Assembly (NCBI RefSeq): GCF_910592395.1
Contig: NC_088322.1
Location: forward strand, 5,205,431-5,269,430
Direction: 5' to 3'
Length of the DNA: 64,000 bases
From: Lineus longissimus
Taxonomy: Eukaryota > Nemertea > Pilidiophora > Heteronemertea > Lineidae
A program made the translations under genes and the position numbers. Positions 1-12,000 of this stretch are shown here, in pieces (within the stretch, counting starts at the first letter, position 1; every line of letters begins with the position of its first letter). Under the pieces are notes generated by a model. That model ran no database searches. It had not been told where the DNA came from and worked only from the letters and a program-made list of their open reading frames with translations.

Positions 1-153
1 AAATTGTGGTCTCAGTTTGTCTAATCGGTCATCTCGACTCTGTATAACCAAAATGAGCGTGATCGGTCGCGACGAGCGCCATCACCGACTGACTTTCATC
101 GCCAGTAGTGTAATATCGCTAGTCGAATGACAACTTCTCATCGCAGAATCTAG
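1..153 (+). repeat. Reference monomer (monomer 1) of the 153 bp satellite
   Basis: Register chosen to begin at AAATTG. Order of landmarks: AAATTG (1-6), CTCAGTTTGT (11-20), AATCGGTCATCTCGACTCTG (23-42), TATAACCAAAATGAGCG (43-59), the 8 bp palindrome GTCGCGAC (66-73), ACTTTCATCGCCAGTAGTG (102-120), TAATATCGCTAGTCGAATGA (111-130) and CATCGCAGAATC near the end. The next AAATTG starts at 154. GC is 71 of 153 and there are 13 CpG dinucleotides. The length is a multiple of three and close to the 147 bp nucleosome core length; a nucleosome-phasing role is only a possibility. Confidence 0.95.
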
Positions 154-610
154 AAATTGCCGTCTCAGTTTGTGCAATCGGCCATCTTGACTCTGTATAA
201 CCAAAATGAGCGTGATCGGTCGCGACGAGCGCCATCACCGACCGACTTTCATCGCCAGTAGTGTAATATCGCAAATCGAATGACAGCTTCTCATCGCAGA
301 ATCTCAAAATTGCCGTCTAAGTTTGTCTAATCGGTCATCTTGACTCTGTATAACCAAAAGGAGCGTGACCGGTCGCGACGAACGCCATCGCCGCTGACTT
401 TCATCGCCAGTAGTGTAATATCGCTATCGAATGACGACTTATCATCGCAGAATTTCGAAATTGTGGTCTCAGTTTGTCCAATCGGTCATCTCCACTCTGT
501 ATAACCAAAATGAGCGTGATCGGTCGCCACGAGCGCCATCACCGACAGACTTTCATCGCCAGTAGCGTAATATTGCTAGTCAAATGACAACTTCTCATCG
601 CAGAATCTCG

Positions 611-3600
611 AAATTGCTGTCTCAGTTTGTCCAATCGGTCATCTTGACTCTGTATAGCCAAAATTAGCGTGATCGGTTGCGACGAGCGCCATCGCCGATC
701 GACTTATATCGCCAGTAGTGTAATATCGCTAGTCAAATGACAACTTATCATCGCAGAATCTCGAAATTGCGGTGTCACTTTGTACAATCGGGCACTTCTA
801 CTCTAAAAAACAAAAATTAGCGGAATTGATCACGACGAGCGCCATCACCGACTGACTTTCATCGCCAGTAGTGTAATATCGCTAGTCGAAAGACAACTTC
901 TCATCGCAGAATCTGGAAATTGCGGTCTCAGTTTGTCCAATCGGTCATCTTGTCTCTGTATGACCAAAATGAGTGTGATCGGTCCCAACAAGCGCCATCG
1001 CCGATCGAATTTCTTCGCCAGTAGTGTAATATTGCTAGTCGAATGACAACTTCTCATCGCAGAATCTCGAAATTGCTGTTTCAGTTTGTCCAATCGGTCA
1101 TCTCCACTCTGTATTACCAAAATGAGCGTGATCGGTCGCGACGAGCGCCATCACCGACCGACTTATATCGCCAGTAGTGTAATATTGCTAGTCGAATGAC
1201 AACTTCTCATCGCAGAATCTCGAAATTGCTGTCTCAGTTTGTCCAATCGGTCATCTCCACTCTGTATAACCAAAATGAGCGTGATCGGTCGCGACGAGCG
1301 CCATCACCGACCGACTTATATCGCCAGTAGTGTAATATTGCTAGTCGAATGACAACTTCTCATCGCAGAATCTCGAAATTGCTGTCTCAGTTTGTCCAAT
1401 CGGTCATCTCCACTCTGTATAACCAAAATGAGCGTGATCGGTCGCCACGAGCGCCATCACGGACCGATTTTCATCGCCAGTAGTGTAATATTGCTAGTCA
1501 AATGACAACTTCTCATCGCAGAATCTCGAAATTGCTGTCTCAGTTTGTCTAATCGGTCATCTTGACTCTGTATAGCCAAAATTAGCGTGATCGGTTGCGA
1601 CGAGCGCCATCGCCGATCGACTTATATCGCCAGTAGTGTAATATCGCTAGTCGAATGACAACTTATCATCGCAGAATCTCGAAATTGTGGTGTCACTTTG
1701 TACAATCGGGCACTTCTACTCTAAAAAACAAAAATTAACGGAATTGATCACGACGAGCGCCATCACCGACTGACTTTCATCGCCAGTAGTGTAATATCGC
1801 TAGTCGAAAGACAACTTCTCATCGCAGAATCTGGAAATTGCGGTCTCAGTTTGTCCAATCGGTCATCTCCACTCTGTATAACCAAAATGAGCGTGATCGG
1901 TCGCCACGAGCGCCATCACCGACCGACTTTCATCGCCAGTAGTGTAATATTGCTAGTCGAATGACAAATTCTCATCGCAGAATCTCGAAATTGCTGTCTC
2001 CGTTGGTCTAATCGGTCATCTCCACTCTGTATAACCAAAATGAGCGTGATCGGTCGCGACGAGCGCCATCACTGACCGACTTATATCGCCAGTAGTGTAA
2101 TATTGCTAGTCGAATGACAACTTCTCATCGCAGAATCTCGAAATTGCTGTCTCAGTTTGTCCAATCGGCCATCTCCACTCTGTATAACCAAAATGAGCGT
2201 GATCGGTCGCCATGAGCGCCATCACCGACCGACTTTCATCGCCAGTAGTGTAATATTGCTAGTCAAATGACAACTTCTCATCGCAGAATCTCGAAATTGC
2301 TGTCTCAGTTTGTCTAATCGGTCATCTTGACTCTGTATAACCAAAATGAGCGTGATCAGTCACGACGAGCACCATCGCCGATCGACTTATATCGCCAGTA
2401 GTGTAATATCGCTAGTCGAATGACAACTTATCATCGCAGAATCTCGAAATTGCAGTGTCACTTTGTACAATCGGGCACTTCTACTCTAAAAAACCAAAAT
2501 TAGCGGAATTGATCACGACGAGCGCCATCACCGACCGACTTTCATCGCCAGTTGTGTAATATTGCTAGTCGAATGACAACTTCTCATCGCAGAATCTGGA
2601 AATAGCTGTCTCAGTTTGTCCAATCGGTCATCTCCACTCTGTATAACCAAAATGAGTGTGATCGGTCGCGACGAGCGCCATCGCCGATCGACTTTCTTCC
2701 CCAGTAGCGTAATATTGCTAGTCGAATGACAACTTCTCATCGCGGAATCTCGAAATATCCGTCTCAGTTTGTCCAATCGGTCATCTTGACTCTGTATAAC
2801 CAAAATGAGCGTGATCGGTCGCGACGAGCGCCATCACCGACCGACTTTCATCGCCAGTAGTGTAATATGGCTAGTCGAAAGACAACTTCTCATCGCAGAA
2901 TCTCGAAATTGCTGTCTCAGTTTGTCCAATCGGTCATCTCCACTCTGTATAACCAAAATGAGCGTGATCAGTCGCGACGTGCGCCATCACCGACTGACTT
3001 TCATCGCCAGTAGTGTAATATGGCTAGTCGAAAGACAACTTCTCATCGCAGAATCTGGAAATTGCTGTCTCAGTTTGTCCAATCGGTCATCTCCACTCTG
3101 TATAACCAAAATGAGCGTGATCGGTCGCCATGAGCGCCATCACCGACCGACTTTCATCGCCAGTAGTGTAATATTGCTAGTCAAATGACAACTTCTCATC
3201 GCAGAATCTCGAAACTGCTGTCTCAGTTTGTCTAATCGGTCATCTTGACTCTGTATAACCAAAATGAGCGTGATCGGTCGCGAGGAGCACCATCGCCGAT
3301 TGACTTATATCGCCAGTAGTGTAATATCGCTAGTCGAATGACAACTTATCATCGCAGAATCTCGAAATTGCAGTGTCACTTTGTACAATCGGGCACTTCT
3401 ACTCTAAAAAACCAAAATTAGCGGAATTGATCACGACGAGCGCCATCACCGACCGACTTTCATCGCCATTAGTGTAATATTGCTAGTCGAATGACAACTT
3501 CTCATCGCAGAATCTCGAAATTGCTGTCTCAGTTTGTCCAATCGGTCATCTCCACTCTGTATAACCAAAATGAGCGTGATCGGTCGCGACGAGCGCCATC

Positions 3601-3823
3601 GCCGATCGACTTTCATCGCCAGTAGCGTAATATTGCTAGTCGAATGACAACTTCTCATCGCAGAATCTCGAAATATCCGTCTCAGTTTGTCCAATCGGTC
3701 ATCTTGACTCTGTATAACCAAAATGAGCGTGATCGGTCGCGACGAGCGCCATCACCGACAGACTTTCATCGCCAGTAGTGTAATATCGCTAGTCGAAAGA
3801 CAACTTCTCATCGCAGAATCTGG
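611..3823. repeat. Higher-order repeat of 4-6 monomers (918 bp and shorter)
   Basis: Taking the monomer before each X as the unit start, units are 611-1528 (918 bp, 6 monomers), 1529-2293 (765 bp, 5), 2294-3211 (918 bp, 6) and 3212-3823 (612 bp, 4). Long stretches match at exactly 918 bp offset: the monomers with TGTATAGCCAAAATTAGCG at 611 and 1529, and the pair around 2528-2803 against 3446-3721. The 5- and 4-monomer versions look like units shortened by whole-monomer loss, as unequal exchange produces. Confidence 0.85.
764..916 (+). repeat. X-type divergent monomer (type example)
   Basis: The 5' half is strongly altered: GTGTCACTTTGTACAATCGG replaces the usual GTCTCAGTTTGTCCAATCGG, followed by GCACTTCTACTCTAAAAAAC instead of TCATCTTGACTCTGTATAAC, and by TTAGCGGAATTGATCACGAC instead of TGAGCGTGATCGGTCGCGAC. 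The 3' half is that of ordinary neighbours. I count 27 X monomers: 18 in the first A block and 9 in the second (31347, 31500, 32721, 33485, 33943, 34247, 34553, 34859, 35012). Clustered changes beside an unchanged half suggest an old recombinant between two satellite variants. Confidence 0.9.
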
Positions 3824-6800
3824 AAATTGCGGTCTCAGTTTGTCCAATCGGTCATCTTGTCTCTGTATAACCAAAATGAGCGTGATCGGTCGCGACGAGC
3901 GCCATCACCGACCGACTTTCATCGCCAGTAGTGTTATATCGCTAGTCGAATGACAACTTATCATCGCAGAATCTCGAAATTGCGGTGTCAGTTTGTACAA
4001 TCGGGCACTTCTACTCTAAAAAACCAAAATTAGCGTATTTGATCACGACGAGCGCCATTACCGACCGACTTTCGTCGCCAGTAGTGTAATATTGCTAGTC
4101 GAATGACAATTCTCATCGCAGAATCTCGAAATTGCTGTCTCAGTTTGTCCAATCGGTCATCTCCACTCTGTATAACCAAAATAAGCGTGATCGGTCGCGA
4201 CGTGCGCCATCACCGACTGACTTTCATCGCCAGTAGTGTAATATCGTTAGTCGAAAGACAACTTCTCATCGCAGAATCTGGAAATTGCGGTCTCAGTTTG
4301 TCCAATCGGTCAACTTGTCTCTGTATAACCAAAATGAGCGTGATCGGTCGCGACTAGCGCCATCGCTCACCGACCGTCATTGCCAGTAGCGTAATATTGC
4401 TAGTCGAATGACAAGTTCTCATCGCAGAATCTCAAATTGCCGTCTAAGTTTGTCCAATCGGTCATCTCGACTCTGTATAACCAAAATGAGTGTTATCGGT
4501 GTTAACGAGCGCCATCGCCGCTGACTTTCATCGCCAGTAGTGTAATATCGCTATCGAATGACGACTTATCATCGCAGAATTTCGAAATTGTGGTCTCAGT
4601 TTGTCTAATCTGTCATCTCGACTCTGTATAACCAAAATGAGCGTGATCGGTCGCGAAGAGCGCCATCGCCGACCGACTTTCATCGCCAGTAGCACAATGT
4701 TGCCAGTCGAATGACAACTTATCATTGCAGAATCTTGAAATTGCTGTCTCAGTTTGTCCAATTAGGCGTCTCGACTCTGTATAACCAAAATGAGCGTGAT
4801 CGGTCGCGACGAGCGCCATCGCCAATCGACTTATATCGCCAGTAGTGTAATATCGCTAGTCGAATGACAACTTATCATCGCTAAACCTTGAAATTGTGGT
4901 CTCAGTTTGTCTAATCGGTCATCTTGACTCTGTATAACCAAAATGAGCGTGATCGGTCGCGACGAGCGCCATTGCCGATCGACTTATATCGCCAGTAGTG
5001 TAATATCGCTAGTCGAATGACAACTTATCATCGCAGAATCTCGAAATTGCGGTGTCAATTTGTACAATCGGGCACTTCTACTCTAAAAAACCAAAATTAG
5101 TGTGATCGATCACGATGAGCACAATCACCGACCGACTTTCATCGCCAGTAGTGTAATATTGCTAGTCGAATGACAACTTCTCATCGCAGAATCTCGAAAT
5201 TGTGGTGTCACTTTGTACAATCGGGCACTTCTACTCTAAAAAACCAAAATTAGCGTGATCGATCATGACGAGCGCCATCACCGACCGACTTTCATCGCCA
5301 CTAGCGTAATATTGCTAGTCGAATGACAACTTCTCATCGCAGAATCTCGAAATTGCCGTCTCAGTTTGTGCAATCGGTCATCTTGACTCTGTATAACCAA
5401 AATGAGCGTGATCGGTCGCGACGAGCGCCATCGCCTATCGACTTTCATCGCCAGTAGCGTAATATTGCTAGTCGAATGACAACTTCTCATCGCAGAATCT
5501 CGAAATTGCGGTCTCAGTTTGTCCAATCAGTCAACTTGTCTCTGTATAACCAAAATGAGCATGATCGGTCGCGACGAGCGCCATCGCTCACCGACCGTCA
5601 TCGCCAGTAGCGTAATATCGCTAGTCGAATGACAACTTATCATCGCAGAATCTCGAAATTGCGGTGTCAATTTGTACAATCGGGCACTTCTACTCTTAAA
5701 AACCAAAATTAGTGTGATCGATCATGATGAGCGCCATCACCGACCGACTTTCATCGCCAGTAGTGTAATATTGCTAGTCGAATGACAACTTCTCATCGCA
5801 GAATCTCGAAATTGTGGTCTCAGTTTGTCCAATCAGTCAACTTGTCTCTGTATAACCAAAATGAGCGTGATCGGTCGCGACGAGCGCCATCGCTCACCGA
5901 CCGTCATTGCCAGTAGCGTAATATTGCTAGTCGAATGACAACTTCTCATCGCAGTATCTCAAATTGCCGTCTAAGTTTGTCCAATCGGTCATCTTGACTC
6001 TGTATAACCAAAATGAGCGTGATCAGTCGCGAAGATCGCCATCGCCGACCGACTTTCATCGCCAGTAGCACAATGTTGCCAGTCGAATGACAACTTATCA
6101 TTGCAGAATCTTGAAATTGCTGTCTCAGTTTGTCCAATTAGGCGTCTCGACTCTGTATAACCAAAATGAGCGTGATCGGTCGCGACGAGCGCCATCGCCG
6201 ATCGACTTATATCGCCAGTAGTGTAATATCGCTAGTCGAATAACAACTTATCATCGCTAAACCTTGAAATTGTGGTCTCAGTTTGTCTAATCGGTCATCT
6301 TGACTCTGTATAACCAAAATGAGCGTGATCGGTCGCGACGAGCGCCATTGCCGATCGACTTATATCGCCAGTAGTGTAAAATCGCTAGTCGAATGACAAC
6401 TTATCATCGCAGAATCTCGAAATTGCGGTGTCAATTTGTACAATCGGGCACTTCTACTCTAAAAAACCAAAATTAGTGTGATCGTTCACGATGAGCACAA
6501 TTACCGACCGACTTTCATCGCCAGTAGTGTAATATTGCTAGTCGAATGACAACTTCTCATCGCAGAATCTCGAAATTGCGGTGTCACTTTGTACAATCGG
6601 GCACTTCTACTCTAAAAAACCAAAATTAGCGTGATCGATCATGATGAGCGCCATCACCGACCGACTTTCATCGCAAGTAGTGTAATATTGCTAGTCGAAT
6701 GACAACTTCTCATCGCAGAATCTCGAAATTGCCGTCTCAGTTTGTGCAATCGGTCATCTTGACTCTGTATAACCAAAATGAGCGTGATCGGTCGCGACGA

Positions 6801-7794
6801 GCGCCATCGCCGATCGACTTTCATCGCCAGTAGCGTAATATTGCTAGTCGAATGACAACTTCTCATCGCAGAATCTCAAAATTGTGGTCTCAGTTTATCT
6901 AATCGGTCATCTCGACTCTGTATAACCAAATTGAGCGTGATCGATCACGACGAGCGCCATCACCGACCGACTTTCTTCGCAAGTAGTGTAATATTGCTAG
7001 TCGAATGACAACTTCTCATCGCAGAATCTCGAAATTGCCGTCTCAGTTTGTGCAATCGGTCATCTTGACTCTGTATAACCAGAATGAGCGTGATCGGTCG
7101 CGACAAGCGCCATCGCCGATCGACTTTCATCGCCAGTAGCGTAATATTGCTAGTCGAATGACAACTTCTCATCGCAGAATCTCGAATTGCAGTCTCAGTT
7201 TGTCCAATCGGTCATCTTGACTCTGTATAACCAAAATGAGCGTGATCGGTCGCGATGAGCCCCATCGCTCACCGACCGTCATTGCCAGTAGCGTAATATT
7301 GCTAGTCGAATGACAACTTCTCATCGTAGAATCTCAAATTGCCGTCTAAGTTTGTCCAATCGGTCATCTTGACTCTGTATAACCAAAATGAGCGTGATCA
7401 GTCGCGAAGAGCGCCATCGCCGACCGACTTTCATCGCCAGTAGCACAATGTTGCCAGTCGAATGACAACTTATCATTGCAGAATCTTGAAATTGCGGTCT
7501 CAGTTTGTCCAATTAGGCGTCTCGACTCTGTATAACCAAAATGAGCGTGATCGGTCGCGACGAGCGCCATCGCCGATCGACTTATATCGCCAGTAGTGTA
7601 ATATCGCTAGTCGAATGACAACTTATCATCGCTAAACCTTGAAATTGTGGTCTCAGTTTGTCTAATCGGTCATCTTGACTCTGTATAACCAAAATGAGCG
7701 TGATCGGTCGCGACGAGCGCCATTGCCGATCGACTTTTATCGCCAGTAGTGTAATATCGCTAGTCGAATGACAACTTATCATCGCAGAATCACG

Positions 7795-7947
7795 AAATTG
7801 CGGTGTCAATTTGTCCAATCGGTCATCTTGACTCTGTATAACCAAAATGAAGGGGTCGGTCGCGACGAGCGCCATCACCGACTGACTTTCATCGCCAGTA
7901 GTGTAATATCGCTAGTCGAATGACAACTTCTCATCGCAAAATCTAGA
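7795..7947 (+). repeat. Chimeric X/ordinary monomer
   Basis: This monomer opens with the X signature GCGGTGTCAATTTG but continues with the ordinary CCAATCGGTCATCTTGAC instead of the X block. It then carries AATGAAGGGGTCGGTCGC, a variant echoed near 9,835 (AATGAAGGGATCGG). The switch lies within about 15 bp and is best read as recombination inside a monomer. Confidence 0.6.
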
Positions 7948-9072
7948 AATTGCAGTCTCAGTTTGTCCAATCAGTCAACTTGTCTCTGTATAACCAAAAT
8001 GAGCATGATCGATCACGACGAGCGCCATCACCGACCGACTTTCATCGCAAGTAGTGTAATATTGCTAGTCGAATGACAACTTCTCATCGCAGAATCTCGA
8101 AATTGCCGTCTCAGTTTGTGCAATCGGTCATCTTGACTCTGTATAACCAGAATGAGCGTGATCGGTCGCGACAAGCGCCATCGCCGATCGACTTTCATCG
8201 CCAGTAGCGTAAAATTGCTAGTCGAATGACAACTTCTCATTGCAAAATCTCGAATTGCAGTCTCAGTTTGTCCAATCGGTCATCTCGACTCTGTATAACC
8301 AAAATGAGCGTGATCGGTCGCGACGAGCCCCATCGCTCACCGACCGTCATTGCCAGTAGCGTAATATTGCTAGTCGAATGACAACTTCTCATCGTAGAAT
8401 CTCAAATTGCCGTCTAAGTTTGTCCAATCGGTCATCTTGACTCTGTATAACCAAAATGAGCGTGATCAGTCGCGAAGAGCGCCATCGCCGACCGACTTTC
8501 ATCGCCAGTAGCACAATGTTGCTAGTCGAATGACAACTTATCATTGCAGAATCTTGAAATTGCGGTCTCAGTTTGTCCAATTAGGCGTCTCGACTCTGTA
8601 TAACCAAAATGAGCGTGATCGGTCGCGACGAGCGCCATCGCCGATCGACTTATATCGCCAGTAGTGTAATATCGCTAGTCGAATGACAACTTATCATCGC
8701 TAAACCTTGAAATTGTGGTCTCAGTTTGTCTAATCGGTCATCTTGACTCTGTATAACCAAAATGAGCGTGATCGGTCGCGACGAGCGCCATCGCCGATCG
8801 ACTTATATCGCCAGTAGTGTAATATCGCTAGTCGAATGACAACTTATCATCGCAGAATCTCGAAATTGCGGTGTCAGTTTGTACAATCGGGCACTTCTAC
8901 TCTAAAAAACCAAAATTAGTGTGATCGATCACGATGAGCACAATCACCGACCGACTTTCATCGCCAGTAGTGTAATATTGCTAGTCGAATGACAACTTCT
9001 CATCGCAGAATCTCGAAATTGCGGTGTCACTTTGTACAATCGGGCACTTCTACTCTAAAAAACCAAAATTAG

Positions 9073-9086
9073 CGTGATCGATCACG
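9073..9086. other. 14 bp perfect palindrome in X-type context
   Basis: CGTGATCGATCACG is self-complementary over 14 bp. Other exact copies are at 6936-6949, 12279-12292, 18694-18707, 31404-31417 and 31557-31570, with further copies around 35,069 and 41,482. It arises where the usual GATCGGTCGCGAC becomes GATCGATCACGAC, which turns a loose dyad into a perfect one. A shorter 12 bp form occurs where the flank is AGTGTGATCGATCACGATG, near 5,102 and 8,921. No known binding site is recognised here. Confidence 0.8.
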
Positions 9087-12000
9087 ACGAGCGCCATCAC
9101 CGACCGACTTTCATCGCCAGTAGTGTAATATTGCTAGTCGAATGACAACTTTTCATCGCAGAATCTCGAAATTGCCGTCTCAGTTTGTGCAATCGGTCAT
9201 CTTGACTCTGTATAACCAAAATGAGCGTGATCGGTCGCGACGAGCGCCATCGCCGATCGACTTTCATCGCCAGTAGCGTAATATTGCTAGTCGAATGACA
9301 ACTTCTCATCGCAGAATCTGGAAATTGCGGTCTCAGTTTGTCCAATCGGTCGACTTGTCTCTGTATAACCAAAATGAGCGTGATCGGTCGCGACGAGCGC
9401 CATCGCTCACCGACCGTCATCGCCAGTAGCGTAATATTGCTTGTCGAATGACAACTTCTCATCGCAGAATCTCAAAATTGCCGCCTAAGTTTGTCCAATC
9501 GGTCATCTTGACTCTGTATAACCAAAATGAGCGTGATCAGTCGCGAAGAGCGCCATCGCCGACCGACTTTCATCGCCAGTAGCACAATGTTGCTAGTCGA
9601 ATGACAACTTATCATTGCAGAATCTTGAAATTGCGGTCTCAGTTTGTCCAATCAGGCGTCTCGACTCTGTATAACCAAAATGAGCGTGATCGGTCGCGAC
9701 GAGCGCCATCGCCGACCGACCATCATCGCCAGTAGTCTTATATTGTTAGTTGAAAGACAACTTCTCATCACAGAATCTAAAATTGCCATCTAAGTTTGTC
9801 CAATCGGTCATCTTGACTCTGTATAACCAAAATGAAGGGATCGGTCGCGACGAGCGCCATCACCGACTGACTTTCATCGCCAGTAGTGTAATATCGCTAG
9901 TCGAATGACAACTTCTCATCGCAGAATCTCGAAATTGCCGTCTAAGTTTGTCCAATCGGTCATCTTGACTCTGTATAACCAAAATGAGCGTGATCAGTCG
10001 CGAGTGCGCCATCACCGACTGACTTTCATCGCCAGTAGTGTAATATCGCAAGTCGAATGACAACTTCTCATCGCAGAATCTGGAAATTGCGGTCTCAGTT
10101 TGTCCAATCAGTCAACTTGTCTCTGTATAACCAAATTGAGCGTGAACGGTCGCGACGAGCGCTAACACCGACCGACTTTCATCGCCACTAGCGTAATATT
10201 GCTAGTCGAATGACAACTTCTCATTGCAGAATCTCGAAATTGCGGTGTCAGTTTGTACAATCGGGCACTTCTACTCTAAAAAACCAAAATGAGCATGATC
10301 GGTCGCGACAAGCGCCATCGCTCACCGACCGTCATCGCCAGTAGTGTAATATCGCTAGTCGAATGACAACTTCTCATCGCAGAATCTCAAATCGCCGTCT
10401 AAGTTTGTCCTATCGGTCATCTTGACTCTGTATAACCAAAATGAGCGTGATCAGTCGCGAAAAGCGCCATCGCTGACTGACTTTCATCGCCAGTAGCACA
10501 ATGTTGCTAGTCGAATGACAACTTATCATTGCAGAATCTTGAAATTGCGGTCTCAGTTTGTCCAATCAGGCGTCTCGACTCTGTATAACCAAAATGAGCG
10601 TGATCGGTCGCGACGAGCGTCATCGCCGACCGACCATCATCGCCAGTAGTCTTACATTGTTAGTTGAATGACAACTTCTCATCGCAGAATCTCGAAATTG
10701 CTGTCTCAGTTTGTCCAATCGGTCATCTCCACTCTGTATAACCAAAATGAGCGTGATCGGTCGCGACGAGCGCCATCACCGACCGACTTATATCGCCAGT
10801 AGTGTAATATTGCTAGTCGAATGACAACTTCTCATCGCAGAATCTCGAAATTGCTGTCTCAGTTGGTCTAATCGGTCATCTTGACTCTGTATAACCAAAA
10901 TGAGCGTGATCGGTCGCGACGAGCGCCATCACCGACCGACTTTCATCGCCAGTAGTGTAATAACGCTAGTCGAATGACAACTTATCATCGCAGAATCTCG
11001 AAACTGCGGTGTCACTTTGTACAATCGGGCACTTCTACTCTAAAAAACCAAAATTAGCGGAATTGATCACGACGAGCGCCATCACCGACTGACTTTCATT
11101 GCCAGTAGTGTAATATCGCTAGTCGAATGACAACTTCTCATCGCAGAATCTCGAAATTGCCGTCTCAGTTTTGCAATCGGTCATATTGACTCTGTATAAC
11201 CAAAATTGGCGTGATCGGTCGCGACGAGCGCCATCGCCGATCGGCTTTCATCGTCAGCAGCCTAATATTACTAGTCGAATGACAACTACTCATCGCAGAA
11301 TCTCGAAATTGCCGTCTCAGTTTGTCCAATCGGTCATCTTGACTCTGTATAACCAAAATGAGCGTGATCGGTCGCGACGTGCGCCATCACCGACCGACTT
11401 TCATCGCCAGTAGTGTAATATCGCTAGTCGAATGACAACTTATCATCGCAGAATCTCGAAATTGCGGTGTCACTTTGTACAATCGGGCACTTCTACTCTA
11501 AAAAACCAAAATTAGCGGAATTGATCACGACGAACGCCATCACCGACCGACTTTCATCGCCAGTAGTGTAATATTGCTAGTCGAATGACAACTTCTCATC
11601 TATATCTCGAAATTGCTGTCTCAGTTTGTCCAATCGGTCATCTCCACTCTGTATAACCAAAATGAGCGTGATCGGTCGCGACGAGCGCCATCACCGACCG
11701 ACTTTCATCGCCAGTAGTGTAATATCGCTAGTCGAATGACAACTTATCATCGCAGAATCTCGAAATTGCGGTGTCACTTTGTACAATCGGGCACTTCTAC
11801 TCTAAAAAACCAAAATTAGCGGAATTGATCACGACGAGCGCCATCACCGACCGACTTTCATCGCCAGTTGTGTAATATTGCTAGTCGAATGACAACTTCT
11901 CATCGCAGAATCTCGAAATTGCTGTCTCAGTTTGTCCAATCGGTCATCTCCACTCTGTATAACCAAAATGAGCGTGATCGGTCGCGACGAGCGCTAACAC

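Larger units (their letters stand above)
4691..10495. repeat. Higher-order repeat series marked by the AGCACAATGTTGC monomer
   Basis: The marker AGCACAATGTTG replaces the usual AGTGTAATATCG at 4691, 6067, 7442, 8510, 9591 and 10495. Spacings are 1376, 1375, 1068, 1081 and 904 bp, or about 9, 9, 7, 7 and 6 monomers. Units also share the CGCTAAACCTTGAAATTG monomer (near 4880, 6255, 7630 and 8700), an AATTAGGCGTCTCG or AATCAGGCGTCTCG monomer, and the GCTCACCGACCGTCAT monomer. The series is cut by the left edge of the 22.5 kb duplication at 8,151 and reappears at 30994, 32075 and 32979 in the second copy. Confidence 0.85.

Noticed and set aside
41-57. TATAA-like motif TGTATAACC in each monomer as a promoter
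   Set aside because: It is simply part of the satellite consensus, with no initiator, downstream gene or other promoter element. Satellite transcription is possible but not shown.
778-794. Possible CENP-B box around TTTGTACAATCGGGC in X monomers
   Set aside because: The box NTTCGNNNNANNCGGGN needs TTCG at its left side; here the A and CGGG align but the left four bases are GTTT. All X monomers share this mismatch, and ordinary monomers lack CGGG or have the same mismatch.
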